Shown: positions 37,101 to 45,776 of the stretch, in pieces
Layout of the letters: every line of letters starts with the position of its first letter
Numbering within the stretch: position 1 is the first letter of the stretch
Assembly (NCBI RefSeq): GCF_018343775.1
Contig: NZ_CP074349.1
Location: 1,726,001 to 1,790,000 of the forward strand
Source of the DNA: Pseudomonas cichorii
GTDB taxonomy: Bacteria; Pseudomonadota; Gammaproteobacteria; Pseudomonadales; Pseudomonadaceae
Length of the DNA: 64,000 bases
Direction of reading: 5' to 3'
The notes under the pieces: generated by a model
What the model was told of the DNA's origin: nothing
Seen by the model: the letters and a program-made list of their open reading frames with translations, nothing else
The model's database searches: none
Translations under genes and position numbers: made by a program

Positions 37101-39343
37101 GCTTTTCATCCATACAGGATGGCGTCATTTCCATTGCGCACAAGGACGGCAGCCCTTTGAGCGCGTCGTTGACCCCCGAATACATTCGAGACTTGTTGCA
37201 GTCGCTGGATGTCGCTACCGACTATCGGCAACTGGTCGATTCGGCGCTCGATAACCGTAGCCCTTCCCATCTTGTGCGCAAGAGTAACTTTGCCGAGCAG
37301 ATTCCGGTTACAGAGGTCTTGAAGGCATTTGTACTCAAACTCAGGAACAAGCTGTCGGCTGAGGCATATGACTTTATCGAGTCTGTATTCAATATGCCTG
37401 ACGGTATTGCCCGCTTGCCGGTCCGTGGGTGGGACGTGGTGCTGAGTCCCTTGCTGATCCTGCCCGCTCCCAAAGGCTGGGAGCCGACTCCGGTTCTTGG
37501 CGTTTACGTGATTACTCCTAAAGCTTCGCAGCAGCCGGGGCCCTGGGTGATCTATGCGCCGCTGTGCGAGCAGTGGACATTCAGAGAGTATGCCGACCAG
37601 GCAGCTCTGGTGACCGACCTGTGTACTTCCGGCAGTCTCCAGACGTATGTCCTTGACCGCATTGACCCGACCATGCGCCACATCTATGACCATGGTGGCT
37701 TTCACGAGCCACATCTGCCTTTCAGCATTGAAGACTCGATGGGCCTTCCCTTTGAGCGCCCGCTGCCGGTGACTTTCATGCTGGAGCCCTGCGAGGGGAA
37801 TGCGCTGGAGTATCTGTTACCGGGGGTTCTTGAGGCTTTCAAGTTCGATATACGTCAGCAAAGCGTTACCAATGACGAGAACCGGCGCACCTCGTCAAAG
37901 TACTTGTTCGGCCTTGCGGTTGAACAAGTACTGGCATTCGTGCCGGGGCGTCTCGGTGCGTTGGTCGGTGTATGGCAGAGCCGCGATCTGTTTCACTCTT
38001 CGGCTGTTTCCATTGGCGAGCAGAGGTGGGGCAAGGCCGTATCGGAACTTGCAGCAGGTTTGAGCGTGCTGATTTCATCCCGGCAAGAACCACATAAAGG
38101 TCTTTTATCCGAAGAGGAGGTGACAGTCGGGTCTGCAGAGTCCACGTCCTTCCCTGAGTTTTCCTGGAGCACCAATGCGCTTACCGAGGAATTACGCAGC
38201 CGCCTGAGTGCGTTCGAGGTACATGACGTCGCTCTGAACGCGCTCCGCAAGGATGAAGTGCTCAACGTTTCCAGGGATGAGAATACGGGCAGGCAGTACG
38301 CCGCCGTCAATGGCAAGGTATATCAGGTCCAGTCCAGCAAGGACGGTTGGTTTATCGTCATGCAGGACAAGGTCGGGCCTTCCATCAAGCTTGATACGAA
38401 CCAGCATTGGGCACTGCAATTGCAAGGTGGCCTCAAGGGCGGCGGTGGCGTTGTTACCCGCATGAAAAACAACCTGGTGGAAATGGAGGTCAGTGAGAGT
38501 CTGGTCGTCGATGCCCGCGGTATACACCAGATTCGTCAGATCTACCGTGACAGGGCGCAATGCATCGAGCAGGGGCATACGCAGGCTCGCCGTTACCTGG
38601 AAAACTGCCTTGATAATCTTAACCAGGACACACTCGATCCTCGTGTCGAACATATTGTCGCCAGCTTCTTTGATGCAAGGCATCCGGACACGCGCCTGTA
38701 CGATGCCGTCAAGAAAGTCGTGACATCCATCTACGAAGAGCTGATTTCCCCGTCGTTGTCGCCCATCAATTCGCAGCGTTATATCGTCGGATTCAATAAA
38801 AGAGGGAATGAGACATCCAGTGCCTTTGTCTTTTCCAAAGACCCTTTGAAAAGGATTTTTCTGACCGAGCAGTTTTTTCGTTTGCCTCGCTATCGCTTCA
38901 AGGTCAAGGTCATCAGGTCGGGCAGTTTCAACTATGGCGATCATTACCGTGCGACGATTCTGATTCATGAATTGTCCCATCTGGTTGCAGGTACCGAAGA
39001 TATTGCCTACGTGGATTCCTATGCCCCCTTTGTCGACTTGCTGGAAGATGCTCCGGGCTATCGGCTACGCATCAAGAACGAACAGATCATCCAGCAACAG
39101 AAATCCCTGTCCTACCAGACCGATCGCAGCCAGTTGTTCAAGCAGATTGAAAATGATGACTGGAAGGATCTGAGGCGAGGGGATGCAAAGAACGCGATCC
39201 TGCGTATAACCGGCAAGAGAACCCTAGAGGAGGCCAGGGAAGTGTTCTATACCGATATCCAGAAACGCACCGATGTCATGCTCAGTAATGCCGACTCGGT
39301 GACCTTGCTGATCTCCTTGCTGGGGCGACAGCGGTTCACCTGA
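34175..39343 (+). CDS. Giant toxin-like protein with C-terminal aspzincin-like (M35) metalloprotease signature, copy B
   Basis: 1722 aa from the ATG at 34175 (MSSPPYFFSESLKVRFEQSI), chosen because it aligns with the start of copy A and has AAAAGGAAA upstream. It is collinear with copy A along its length; many blocks are near-identical, e.g. APVFLSTLLFG, CMRHAL, GRLGALVGVWQSR, LTDFSI versus LTNFAI. The C-terminal zinc site is His1598-Glu-Leu-Ser-His1602 with the full GTEDIAY (Gly1606-Tyr1612, Asp1609) and a terminal NADSVTLL, so this copy fits the aspzincin consensus better than A. No signal peptide. Aspzincins cut at the amino side of Lys; a toxin or effector role is inference. Confidence 0.8.
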   Translation: MSSPPYFFSESLKVRFEQSIKAAIDTSRIRIDEGRWLQRLVGETGKSDVPPPRVDRLVMDDGSTPNAELAGALLISDTQDSKAPVFLSTLLFGIERFKSRAALLVSLKKRFDEIREMSLEVDARLIDGPLFEVQMQSVVQQQVQHLDRLSERLHGMPSLQTALGKALQQRLAQLLPGNDIDVFHHPVQIVEERSSESVMTTSLVACTQTLVEVATHKYAGEEPGKGLVLRFLDAQGRILTPVQAQPYVQALDELRSIVTDTYEQLLDEYWSQVTNDGRTLRDVVAHALAESLRQTLLTGTEQGALTGHECRHLSSLLPYPGAPEDLKSVTVSRLAVSIGDQEPVKLVGVFLIEFRVEQLPVLYLFSSLYGFRHYVDRKQISEHFSSVQGRAELLSFSSLDDHPLIDMQGPLKLRVDALTVPWFPEFIRSIIGLQKRNVRYVLGLPAIVYQKASVRVDDALDVRGLLDARLLRLRDSGRWQAGQIEFEPLWDHLPSVPTVDQGDHDYPVLQAWADRMISLDARMERLATLHSGVETCMRHALDRYLALIGGEPLDARELWVVRASSGEPAIRLVSLALQRVSQPGLVPLLDGTVVKGQAAALQNQPEIRLPLTLFESMLKWILPDFAERYDRQQRDFYSLPTRRLDTQIHPGVWATHSREDALRLELSLERHLEVFDTKVLDMLQQVLDRPLPHLREVLGDERVEVCMLSLHYEPDLPPIPLANAFVLYNPRQPGSNVLWTMLNGLTKFDSRQALADNLLACLRRVDRIDNVLELLSGADRHALLKYLERPGELGIRVMFQVIEGHLVHALQEAENQRQRMTVNFIYNRAQTWGLTPDLFGKALAVTERDDGTRQAVNDLGAALQVLIYKAIAPTWVTESSFDDLITLTNLVQRFYISSSTHEDFLFDIPDIRDHAKEKLSERLSVDFPGANLDSDQLIVTLTHYVPAIVATGQTPQGIPAATQKISETLTDFSINRFSSIQDGVISIAHKDGSPLSASLTPEYIRDLLQSLDVATDYRQLVDSALDNRSPSHLVRKSNFAEQIPVTEVLKAFVLKLRNKLSAEAYDFIESVFNMPDGIARLPVRGWDVVLSPLLILPAPKGWEPTPVLGVYVITPKASQQPGPWVIYAPLCEQWTFREYADQAALVTDLCTSGSLQTYVLDRIDPTMRHIYDHGGFHEPHLPFSIEDSMGLPFERPLPVTFMLEPCEGNALEYLLPGVLEAFKFDIRQQSVTNDENRRTSSKYLFGLAVEQVLAFVPGRLGALVGVWQSRDLFHSSAVSIGEQRWGKAVSELAAGLSVLISSRQEPHKGLLSEEEVTVGSAESTSFPEFSWSTNALTEELRSRLSAFEVHDVALNALRKDEVLNVSRDENTGRQYAAVNGKVYQVQSSKDGWFIVMQDKVGPSIKLDTNQHWALQLQGGLKGGGGVVTRMKNNLVEMEVSESLVVDARGIHQIRQIYRDRAQCIEQGHTQARRYLENCLDNLNQDTLDPRVEHIVASFFDARHPDTRLYDAVKKVVTSIYEELISPSLSPINSQRYIVGFNKRGNETSSAFVFSKDPLKRIFLTEQFFRLPRYRFKVKVIRSGSFNYGDHYRATILIHELSHLVAGTEDIAYVDSYAPFVDLLEDAPGYRLRIKNEQIIQQQKSLSYQTDRSQLFKQIENDDWKDLRRGDAKNAILRITGKRTLEEAREVFYTDIQKRTDVMLSNADSVTLLISLLGRQRFT

Positions 39344-39352
39344 GCGTCAGGC

Positions 39353-40504
39353 CTACACCAGATAATGGCGCAGCTCCCTGGCAATCAACAGGCGCTGAAT
39401 CTCACTTGAACCTTCATAGATCTGGGTAATGCGGGCATCCCGGTAATAGCGCTCCACGGGATAGTCCTCCAGATAGCCATAGCCACCATGAACCTGTATC
39501 GCCTTGGAGCAGACCCACTCGGCCATTTCCGAGGCGAACAGCTTGGCCTGCGAGGCTTCGGACAGGCAGGGCAGACCTGCACTGCGCAAGCGTGCAGCAT
39601 GCAGGACCAGCAGTCGTGTCGCGTTGATGCGCGTGTGCATGTCGGCGAGCATGTTTGACACGCTTTGGTGCTCGATAATCGGTTTGTCGAACTGCACCCG
39701 CTCCCGGGCATAGGCCAGCGCGGCCTCGAATGCGGCGCGGGCTATCCCCAATGCCTGCGCGGCAATTCCGATACGCCCGCCTTCCAGGTTCGACAAGGCA
39801 ATGGCCAGGCCCTTGCCGCGTTCGCCCAGCAGGTTGGCAGCGGGAATCCGGCAATCGTTGAGCGTCACGGCGCAGGTGTCCGAAGCGCGAATGCCCATCT
39901 TGTGTTCGCTGCGATCAACCACGAAGCCCGGGTTATCTGTGGGCACCAGAAAGGCTGACAGACCTTTCTTGCCCAGTTCGGGATCGGTCACGGCAAACAC
40001 GATTGCCAGTTGCGCACGCTTGCCGTTGCTGACGAACTGCTTGGCACCGTTGATGACCCAGTGATCACCCAGCAACTCGGCACGGGTGCGCAGGTTATGC
40101 GCTTCGGAGCCTGCATGGGGTTCGGTCAGGCAGAAACAGCCGATGGCCTTGCCGCTGGCCAGTTTCGCCAGCCAGGTCTGCTTCTGTTCTTCATTGCCGT
40201 AATTGAGGATCGGGCCGCAGCCCACCGAACTGTGGACGCTCATCAGCGTGCCGGTGGCGGCATCGGCGGCGGAGATTTCTTCGACCGCAAGGGCATAAGC
40301 CACGTAATCGATATAAGTCCCGCCCCATTGTTCAGGCACGATCATACCCAGCAAACCCAGCTCTCCAAGCTTGTAGACCAGTGCATCGTCTATCCAGCCG
40401 GCCTTTTCCCAAGCCTGTGCGTGGGGGGCGATTTCATTGCGGGCGAAATCCCGCGCCATGTCGCGGATCATCACCTGCTCTTCAGTGAGTTCGATATCGT
40501 GCAT
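39353..40504 (-). CDS. Acyl-CoA dehydrogenase, probably branched-chain (isobutyryl-CoA type)
   Basis: A 383-aa FAD enzyme ([20 protein letters not shown]). Family motifs are [37 protein letters not shown] and the C-terminal signature [23 protein letters not shown] with the catalytic Glu further on in [10 protein letters not shown]. It oxidises acyl-CoA to enoyl-CoA, passing electrons to ETF. The gene directly downstream of a 3-hydroxyisobutyryl-CoA hydrolase-like gene (3-bp gap) suggests valine catabolism, with isobutyryl-CoA as likely substrate; this is context-based. Confidence 0.9.
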   Translation of the reverse strand: MHDIELTEEQVMIRDMARDFARNEIAPHAQAWEKAGWIDDALVYKLGELGLLGMIVPEQWGGTYIDYVAYALAVEEISAADAATGTLMSVHSSVGCGPILNYGNEEQKQTWLAKLASGKAIGCFCLTEPHAGSEAHNLRTRAELLGDHWVINGAKQFVSNGKRAQLAIVFAVTDPELGKKGLSAFLVPTDNPGFVVDRSEHKMGIRASDTCAVTLNDCRIPAANLLGERGKGLAIALSNLEGGRIGIAAQALGIARAAFEAALAYARERVQFDKPIIEHQSVSNMLADMHTRINATRLLVLHAARLRSAGLPCLSEASQAKLFASEMAEWVCSKAIQVHGGYGYLEDYPVERYYRDARITQIYEGSSEIQRLLIARELRHYLV

Positions 40505-40507
40505 GAC

Positions 40508-41602
40508 TCACACCTCCAGGCTGCTGAAGAAACGCTGCACATGCCCGGCGTTCAACGCTTTTACGCTGGGAGGGTTCCACTGCGGCAGGCGGTCCTTGTC
40601 GATGATCAGGGCGCGTACGCCTTCGATCAGGTCGCCATGCTCGAACCACAGACGATCCAGATGCAGCTCCATGTCAAAGCAGGCCTGCAAGGACATGTGC
40701 CGACCGCGCCGGATCATTTCCAGCGTCACCGCCATGGCCAGGGGCGAATGTCTGTGCATCAGGTCGGCGGTGTTCAAGGCCCATTGATGGGTGTCGGCAA
40801 TTGTCACTTGCTGCAACTGTTCGATGATGCCCGGCAAGTCTGACAAACCGAAGAAGTGGTCGATGGCCGGTCGCAGGGCTTCCAGCGGGGGAGAAGGCAG
40901 GCGCTGGGTACCCAGTCTGGCCATGGCGCCCTGCAGATCCTTGAGGGGCGTGGATTTCCATTTCAGGTGATCGAGCATGTGATCCAGTCGAGGCAGCATA
41001 TTGCTGTTCATGGACCAGTCGGCAAGGCCGCAATACAAGGCATCGGCTGCCTCGATCTGCACGCCGGTGATGCCCAGGTAAGTCCCCAGTTCGCCGGGTA
41101 TACGGGGCAGGAAATAACTGCCGCCTACATCCGGGAAATAACCGATGGCCACTTCCGGCATGCCCAACCGGCTGCGCTCGGTCACCACTCGCAGATCAGC
41201 ACCCTGCACGAGTCCCATGCCACCGCCCAGCACCAGGCCATCCATCAGGGCCAGCACCGGTTTGCGGTAGCCGTGGATCGTCAGATCCAGTGCATACTCT
41301 TCGATGAAGAATGTCTGGTGCTGGCTCTGGCCGCTCTTGTAGGTTTCATACAGGGAGCGGATATCACCGCCGGCACAGAACGCCTTGTCGCCTGCACCGC
41401 GCAATACCACGGCATACACCTTGGGATCTTCGGCCCAGGCATCGAGCTGGCGCTGCAGGGTACGGATCATGTCCAGATCGATGGCGTTCAGGCTGGCGGG
41501 GCGATTCAGGGTGAGATGGCCGATATGATTGCGGACCTCAACCAGAATCGGCTTCTGGCCGGGTTTGCGAACCGAGAGAGCGGGTGACACCTGTGAACTC
41601 AT
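40508..41602 (-). CDS. 3-hydroxyisobutyryl-CoA hydrolase-like enoyl-CoA hydratase family protein
   Basis: A 364-aa crotonase-fold enzyme with an HIBCH-type length (ordinary hydratases are about 260). The oxyanion-hole region is FCAGGDIRSLYE and PVLALMDGLVLGGGMGLVQG; MPEVAIGYFPDVGGSYFLPR is the HIBCH-type active-site block. It hydrolyses 3-hydroxyisobutyryl-CoA in valine degradation. AAGGAG precedes the start. It is the first gene of a two-gene operon with the acyl-CoA dehydrogenase. Confidence 0.88.
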   Translation of the reverse strand: MSSQVSPALSVRKPGQKPILVEVRNHIGHLTLNRPASLNAIDLDMIRTLQRQLDAWAEDPKVYAVVLRGAGDKAFCAGGDIRSLYETYKSGQSQHQTFFIEEYALDLTIHGYRKPVLALMDGLVLGGGMGLVQGADLRVVTERSRLGMPEVAIGYFPDVGGSYFLPRIPGELGTYLGITGVQIEAADALYCGLADWSMNSNMLPRLDHMLDHLKWKSTPLKDLQGAMARLGTQRLPSPPLEALRPAIDHFFGLSDLPGIIEQLQQVTIADTHQWALNTADLMHRHSPLAMAVTLEMIRRGRHMSLQACFDMELHLDRLWFEHGDLIEGVRALIIDKDRLPQWNPPSVKALNAGHVQRFFSSLEV

Positions 41603-41738
41603 TCTGAACTCCTTGTTCGTTTGCTCTTCTTCTACTTATTATTTTTAGCGTGAACAGATCCTAACAGCGCCAATGAGCAAAACAAAATTGCGCTTAAGCA
41701 TAGTCTGAAGCAGCAATTTGCCAGCTGTTGTTTGGACC

Positions 41739-41796
41739 TTTCGCGAATAAATTCGCTCCTACAGTGCTTGAACGGGCGCGAATTCATTCGCGAAAA
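41739..41796. repeat. Inverted pair of REP sequences
   Basis: TTTCGCGAATAAATTCGCTC (41740-41759) is followed by the inverted GCGCGAATTCATTCGCGAAA (41776-41795). The pair can form a cruciform or RNA hairpin and ends 16 bp before the MFS start codon. Confidence 0.75.
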
Positions 41797-41811
41797 CCCA
41801 GAAAGGAATCC

Positions 41812-43476
41812 ATGAACGACAAATATGCTCCCCGCCAGTGGCAACCCCACGAGCGGCCCACCATGCCGGGCTCGCCTTCCACGCCCCTGCACTCCACGCG
41901 CAGGCGCTGGGCCTTTGCGTTGGTGGGCGTCATCGTTGCCCTGACCGGCGGCCTGGGCAATGCGCTGGTGGTGGCCAATCTGCCTTACCTGCAAGGCGCA
42001 CTGGGCGCGACTTCGGCGGACATCGCCTGGTTGCCGGCGGCCTACGTCATGACCAACGTGTCGATGAACCTACTGCTGGTGAAGTTTCGCCAGCAGTATG
42101 GCTTGCGTGCTTTCACCGAATTGTTTCTGGTGCTCTATTCCTTGGTGACACTGGCCCACTTGTTCGTCAATGACATCGATTCGGCGATTGCCGTGCGTGC
42201 AGCCCACGGCATGGTGGGCGCTGCGCTCAGCACCCTCGGGCTGTATTACATGATTCAGGCCTTCCCCCAGAAGTGGCGGCTCAAGGCACTGGTGCTCGGG
42301 CTCGGTACAGCGCAACTGGCGACGCCGCTGGCGCGACTGGTGTCCGAAGACCTGTTACAGATTGCCGAATGGAGAGGCCTGTACCTGTTCGAGCTGGGCA
42401 TGGCGCTGTTGTCGCTGGGTTGCGTGCTGATGCTCAAGCTGCCGCCCGGTGATCGCTTCAAGGCATTTGAAAAGCTCGACTTCCTGACCTTCAGCCTGCT
42501 GGCCAGCGGTTTTGCCCTGTTGTGCGCGGTGCTGTCGCTGGGACGTATCGAGTGGTGGCTGGAGGCGCCCTGGATAGGCATTGCCTCTGCTGCTTCCATC
42601 GCCTTGATCTGTGCGGGACTGGCCATCGAGCATAACCGCAGCAACCCTTTGCTGATTACCCGCTGGCTGGGCAGTGGCGCGATTCTGCGCCTGGGGTTGG
42701 CGGTGATCCTGTTTCGCATTGTGCTGTCGGAACAGTCAACGGGGGCCGTAGGTTTTCTGCAGACCCTGAACATGGGCAGCGAGCAGTTGCATACCCTTTA
42801 TCTGGTCATGCTGCTGGGCAGTATTGCCGGTCTGGCGGTCAGCGCCCTGACCATCAACCCTGCACACCTGATCAAGCCGCTGCTGATTTCCCTGGCCATG
42901 ATGGCGGTGGGAGCCTGGATGGACAGCGGCTCGACCAGCCTGACCCGGCAATCGAACATGTACCTCAGCCAGTTTCTGCTGGCGTTCGGCGGGACGTTTT
43001 TCCTGGGGCCGACCCTGGTGCTGGGCATCAGTGGCGTCATCGCCAACCCGCGCAACATGGTGAGTTTTTCCGTCCTGTTCGGGATCACCCAGAACATCGG
43101 CGGGCTGATCGGGGCCGCTGTGCTGGGCACTTTCCAGATCGTGCGCGAGAAATTCCATTCCAGCCATCTGGTCGAACACCTGACCCTGATCGACCCGCTG
43201 GTGCAGTCACGCCTGCAAAGCGCCGCTGCCGGTTACGCCTCAAGCATTGCCGACCCCGCGTTGCGCACGACCCAGGGCATTCGCTCGCTGTCGACCCTGG
43301 CAACACGCGAAGCCAATGTCCTGGCCTATAACGATGTCTTCATGTTGATTGCCGTGATCGCCGTACTGACGATGATCTGGATTTCAGCCCGAATGATTTG
43401 GCTGAAGATGACCACACGCCCGCTTTCAGCCGTTAATCCACCTTCCGTCCCCAGCAGTGGCGCTACCTCTTCATGA
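41812..43476 (+). CDS. MFS efflux permease, DHA2 (EmrB-like) family
   Basis: A 554-aa inner-membrane protein with about 14 hydrophobic segments after a polar N-terminus of about 35 residues. The first segment is WAFALVGVIVALTGGLG, followed by the DHA2 element ATSADIAWLPAAYVMTNVSM. The ATG at 41812 (GAAAGGA upstream) excludes a longer frame through the REP pair. The stop overlaps the HlyD-family start by ATGA. It probably pumps drugs or aromatic compounds with the adaptor; no outer-membrane channel gene is adjacent. Confidence 0.9.
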   Translation: MNDKYAPRQWQPHERPTMPGSPSTPLHSTRRRWAFALVGVIVALTGGLGNALVVANLPYLQGALGATSADIAWLPAAYVMTNVSMNLLLVKFRQQYGLRAFTELFLVLYSLVTLAHLFVNDIDSAIAVRAAHGMVGAALSTLGLYYMIQAFPQKWRLKALVLGLGTAQLATPLARLVSEDLLQIAEWRGLYLFELGMALLSLGCVLMLKLPPGDRFKAFEKLDFLTFSLLASGFALLCAVLSLGRIEWWLEAPWIGIASAASIALICAGLAIEHNRSNPLLITRWLGSGAILRLGLAVILFRIVLSEQSTGAVGFLQTLNMGSEQLHTLYLVMLLGSIAGLAVSALTINPAHLIKPLLISLAMMAVGAWMDSGSTSLTRQSNMYLSQFLLAFGGTFFLGPTLVLGISGVIANPRNMVSFSVLFGITQNIGGLIGAAVLGTFQIVREKFHSSHLVEHLTLIDPLVQSRLQSAAAGYASSIADPALRTTQGIRSLSTLATREANVLAYNDVFMLIAVIAVLTMIWISARMIWLKMTTRPLSAVNPPSVPSSGATSS

Positions 43477-44657
43477 ACGAACCGAACCCGCCTGACAAAG
43501 CGTCATCCCGAACTGAAAACAACGATGAGTCCATTCAGGCCCCCGACACGCCACCGCCACCACCGGTGACCACGCCGCCCACCAGCGAGCCACGCTCAAG
43601 GCGCAAGCGCATCATCTCGTCGGCGATCTTTGCCGGTATTGCTTTGGCGGGTGTGCTGATCGTGCTGTATGCGTGGGAACTGCCACCGTTCACCAGCCCG
43701 ATCCAGAGCACCGAAAATGCCCAGGTGCGTGGCCAGACAACCATCATCGGCCCGCAGTTGAGCGGCTATGTGCATGAAGTGCCGGTCCAGGACTTCCAGT
43801 TCGTCAAGGCGGGCGACCTGCTGGTGCGTCTGGATGACCGCATCTATCGGCGCAATCTGGAACAGGCCATGGCGCAACTGGCGGTGCAGAAAGCCTCGCT
43901 GGCCAATAACCTGCAACAGCGGCGCAGTGCCGAAGCGACCATTGGCCAGCGCCAGGCCGCGTTGCAGAGCAGCATCGCCCAGAGCAGCAAGAGCGCAGCA
44001 GACCTGCGCCGCAATCAGGCATTGGTGACGGACGGCTCGGTATCGCGCAGCGAACTGGACGTGACCCGCGCCGCCGATGCCCAGGCTATTGCCGCAGTGG
44101 CCGAAGCCAAAGCCGCGTTGCAGATCGCCCGGGAAGACCTGCAGACCGTGATCATCAATCGCGATTCGCTGCAGGCCTCGGTGGAAAACGCCCAGGCAGC
44201 CATCGAACTGGCGCGTATCGACCTGGACAACACTCGCATCCTGGCCCCACGTGACGGGCAACTGGGGCAGATCGGCGTGCGCCTGGGGGCTTATGTGAAC
44301 TCGGGTGCCCAATTGATGGCACTGGTCCCCAACCGGTTGTGGATCATCGCCAACATGAAGGAAACCCAGATGGCCAATGTGCGTCTCGGCCAGTCGGTGA
44401 GCTTTACCGTCGATGCCCTGGACAACGCTCGGCTCACGGGGCGTGTTCAGCGTATTTCGCCTGCCGCCGGCTCGGAGTTCAGCCTGCTGCCCGCCGATAA
44501 CGCCACAGGCAACTTCGTGAAAATTTCCCAGCGGATACCGGTACGTATCATTGTCGATCCCGACCAGCCAGCGGCCGAACGCCTGAGGCCGGGGATGTCA
44601 GTGGTGGTCAGAATCGATACCCAATCGCAAGGTGAGGTGCCGCCTGATCCTCAGTAA
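43473..44657 (+). CDS. HlyD/EmrA-family membrane-fusion adaptor
   Basis: A 394-aa periplasmic adaptor. A Pro/Thr-rich cytosolic head is followed by one membrane segment (IISSAIFAGIALAGVLIVLYAW, about 47-68), the lipoyl half VRGQTTIIGPQLSGYVHEVP, an alpha-hairpin coiled coil (about 120-235) and the closing NTRILAPRDGQLGQIGVR. It links the MFS pump to an outer-membrane factor such as TolC/OprM. The 3' end overlaps the convergent ZntB-like gene by 7 bp. Confidence 0.92.
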   Translation: MNEPNPPDKASSRTENNDESIQAPDTPPPPPVTTPPTSEPRSRRKRIISSAIFAGIALAGVLIVLYAWELPPFTSPIQSTENAQVRGQTTIIGPQLSGYVHEVPVQDFQFVKAGDLLVRLDDRIYRRNLEQAMAQLAVQKASLANNLQQRRSAEATIGQRQAALQSSIAQSSKSAADLRRNQALVTDGSVSRSELDVTRAADAQAIAAVAEAKAALQIAREDLQTVIINRDSLQASVENAQAAIELARIDLDNTRILAPRDGQLGQIGVRLGAYVNSGAQLMALVPNRLWIIANMKETQMANVRLGQSVSFTVDALDNARLTGRVQRISPAAGSEFSLLPADNATGNFVKISQRIPVRIIVDPDQPAAERLRPGMSVVVRIDTQSQGEVPPDPQ

Positions 44658-45667
44658 TCCCCGCGCTTGCGAAACGCCCAGCGACCGGCAATCAGGGTAA
44701 AGGTCGCAACCAGTGCCACCAGTATCCAGAAGCCTTCGGGGTCCGAGGCCAGCGGGATACCGCCGACGTTCATGCCGAAGAAACCGGCGACGATGTTGAT
44801 GGGCAAGGCCAGCACCGTGACCACGGTCAGGGTGAAGAGGGTGCGGCTGCTTTGCTCGTTGAGGTTGGCGGCGATTTCCTCTTGCAACAGCTTGATGCGC
44901 TCGCCCAGCGCCATCAGGTCGCTGATGACCAGTGCCGACTCTTCCGTGGATTGACGCAACGCCTGCATGTCCTCTTCGCGCAGCCAGTGCGGCGGGCGGT
45001 GCAGCAGGCGCATCAGCGAACCGGGCTCCAGCGCCAGCAGCCGTTGCAGGCGCACCAGCACTCGGCGCATGGCTCCGAGTTCCGAGCGGTTGTTGCTCAG
45101 GCGCTGGGACAGCAACTGGTCTTCGATCCTGTCGACGCTGATACTGGTCTTGCGCAGGAACTGGGTCAGCACCTCGCCCTGATCGCTCAGCAGATGGGCC
45201 AGCAACTCCAGTGGTGAGTGAAATTGCTCGCCACGCTTGACGGCCGAGCGCAGCTTGTCGACCGAGCGCAAGGGTTGCAGGCGCGCCGTGATCATCATGT
45301 GACTGCGGGTGCAGACCCAAAGGGTCGAGATATCGGTCGACAGCATATTGAAGTCGAACACCACATCGTTGACCACGGCTAGCAGGGCCGAGTCGATGTG
45401 TTCGATCCGTGTCGAGCGCGAGCCTTCGTTAAGCGCTTCAAAAAACTCTTCCGGCAGTTCCAGATGAGTCTTCATCCAGCGCTCGCAGGCCGCGTGGGAC
45501 AGGTTCAGGTGCAGCCAGATGAAATCGTCGTTGTCCGGGGTGTTGTGCAGGTAATCCATGACGGCGGCAGAGTCGATTTCCCGACCCCGCTCACCCGGAC
45601 AGAAGCGAAATCCATACAGCAGGCCGAAAAGGTCTGAATCCTGATGCCGCGCAATGCTGTGGTTCAT
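44651..45667 (-). CDS. zntB: ZntB-like CorA-family divalent cation transporter
   Basis: A 338-aa protein with a long cytosolic funnel domain and two C-terminal membrane helices. The signature loop GMN is visible in NIVAGFFGMNVGGIP, and the second helix FWILVALVATFTLIAGRW is followed by a short basic tail. The GMN context (FFGMNVGGIPLA) fits the ZntB subgroup, thought to move zinc, better than magnesium-type CorA. Substrate remains inferred. Confidence 0.88.
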   Translation of the reverse strand: MNHSIARHQDSDLFGLLYGFRFCPGERGREIDSAAVMDYLHNTPDNDDFIWLHLNLSHAACERWMKTHLELPEEFFEALNEGSRSTRIEHIDSALLAVVNDVVFDFNMLSTDISTLWVCTRSHMMITARLQPLRSVDKLRSAVKRGEQFHSPLELLAHLLSDQGEVLTQFLRKTSISVDRIEDQLLSQRLSNNRSELGAMRRVLVRLQRLLALEPGSLMRLLHRPPHWLREEDMQALRQSTEESALVISDLMALGERIKLLQEEIAANLNEQSSRTLFTLTVVTVLALPINIVAGFFGMNVGGIPLASDPEGFWILVALVATFTLIAGRWAFRKRGDY

Positions 45668-45776
45668 GGCTTTCCACGTGCAAGCCTGCCCGGAGCGGGG
45701 AGGTCAAGCGCGCATCATGACAAGCCGTCATTACATATTTGTGACGAATATTGCGGGTTGTTTCCAGGCCCGACGC

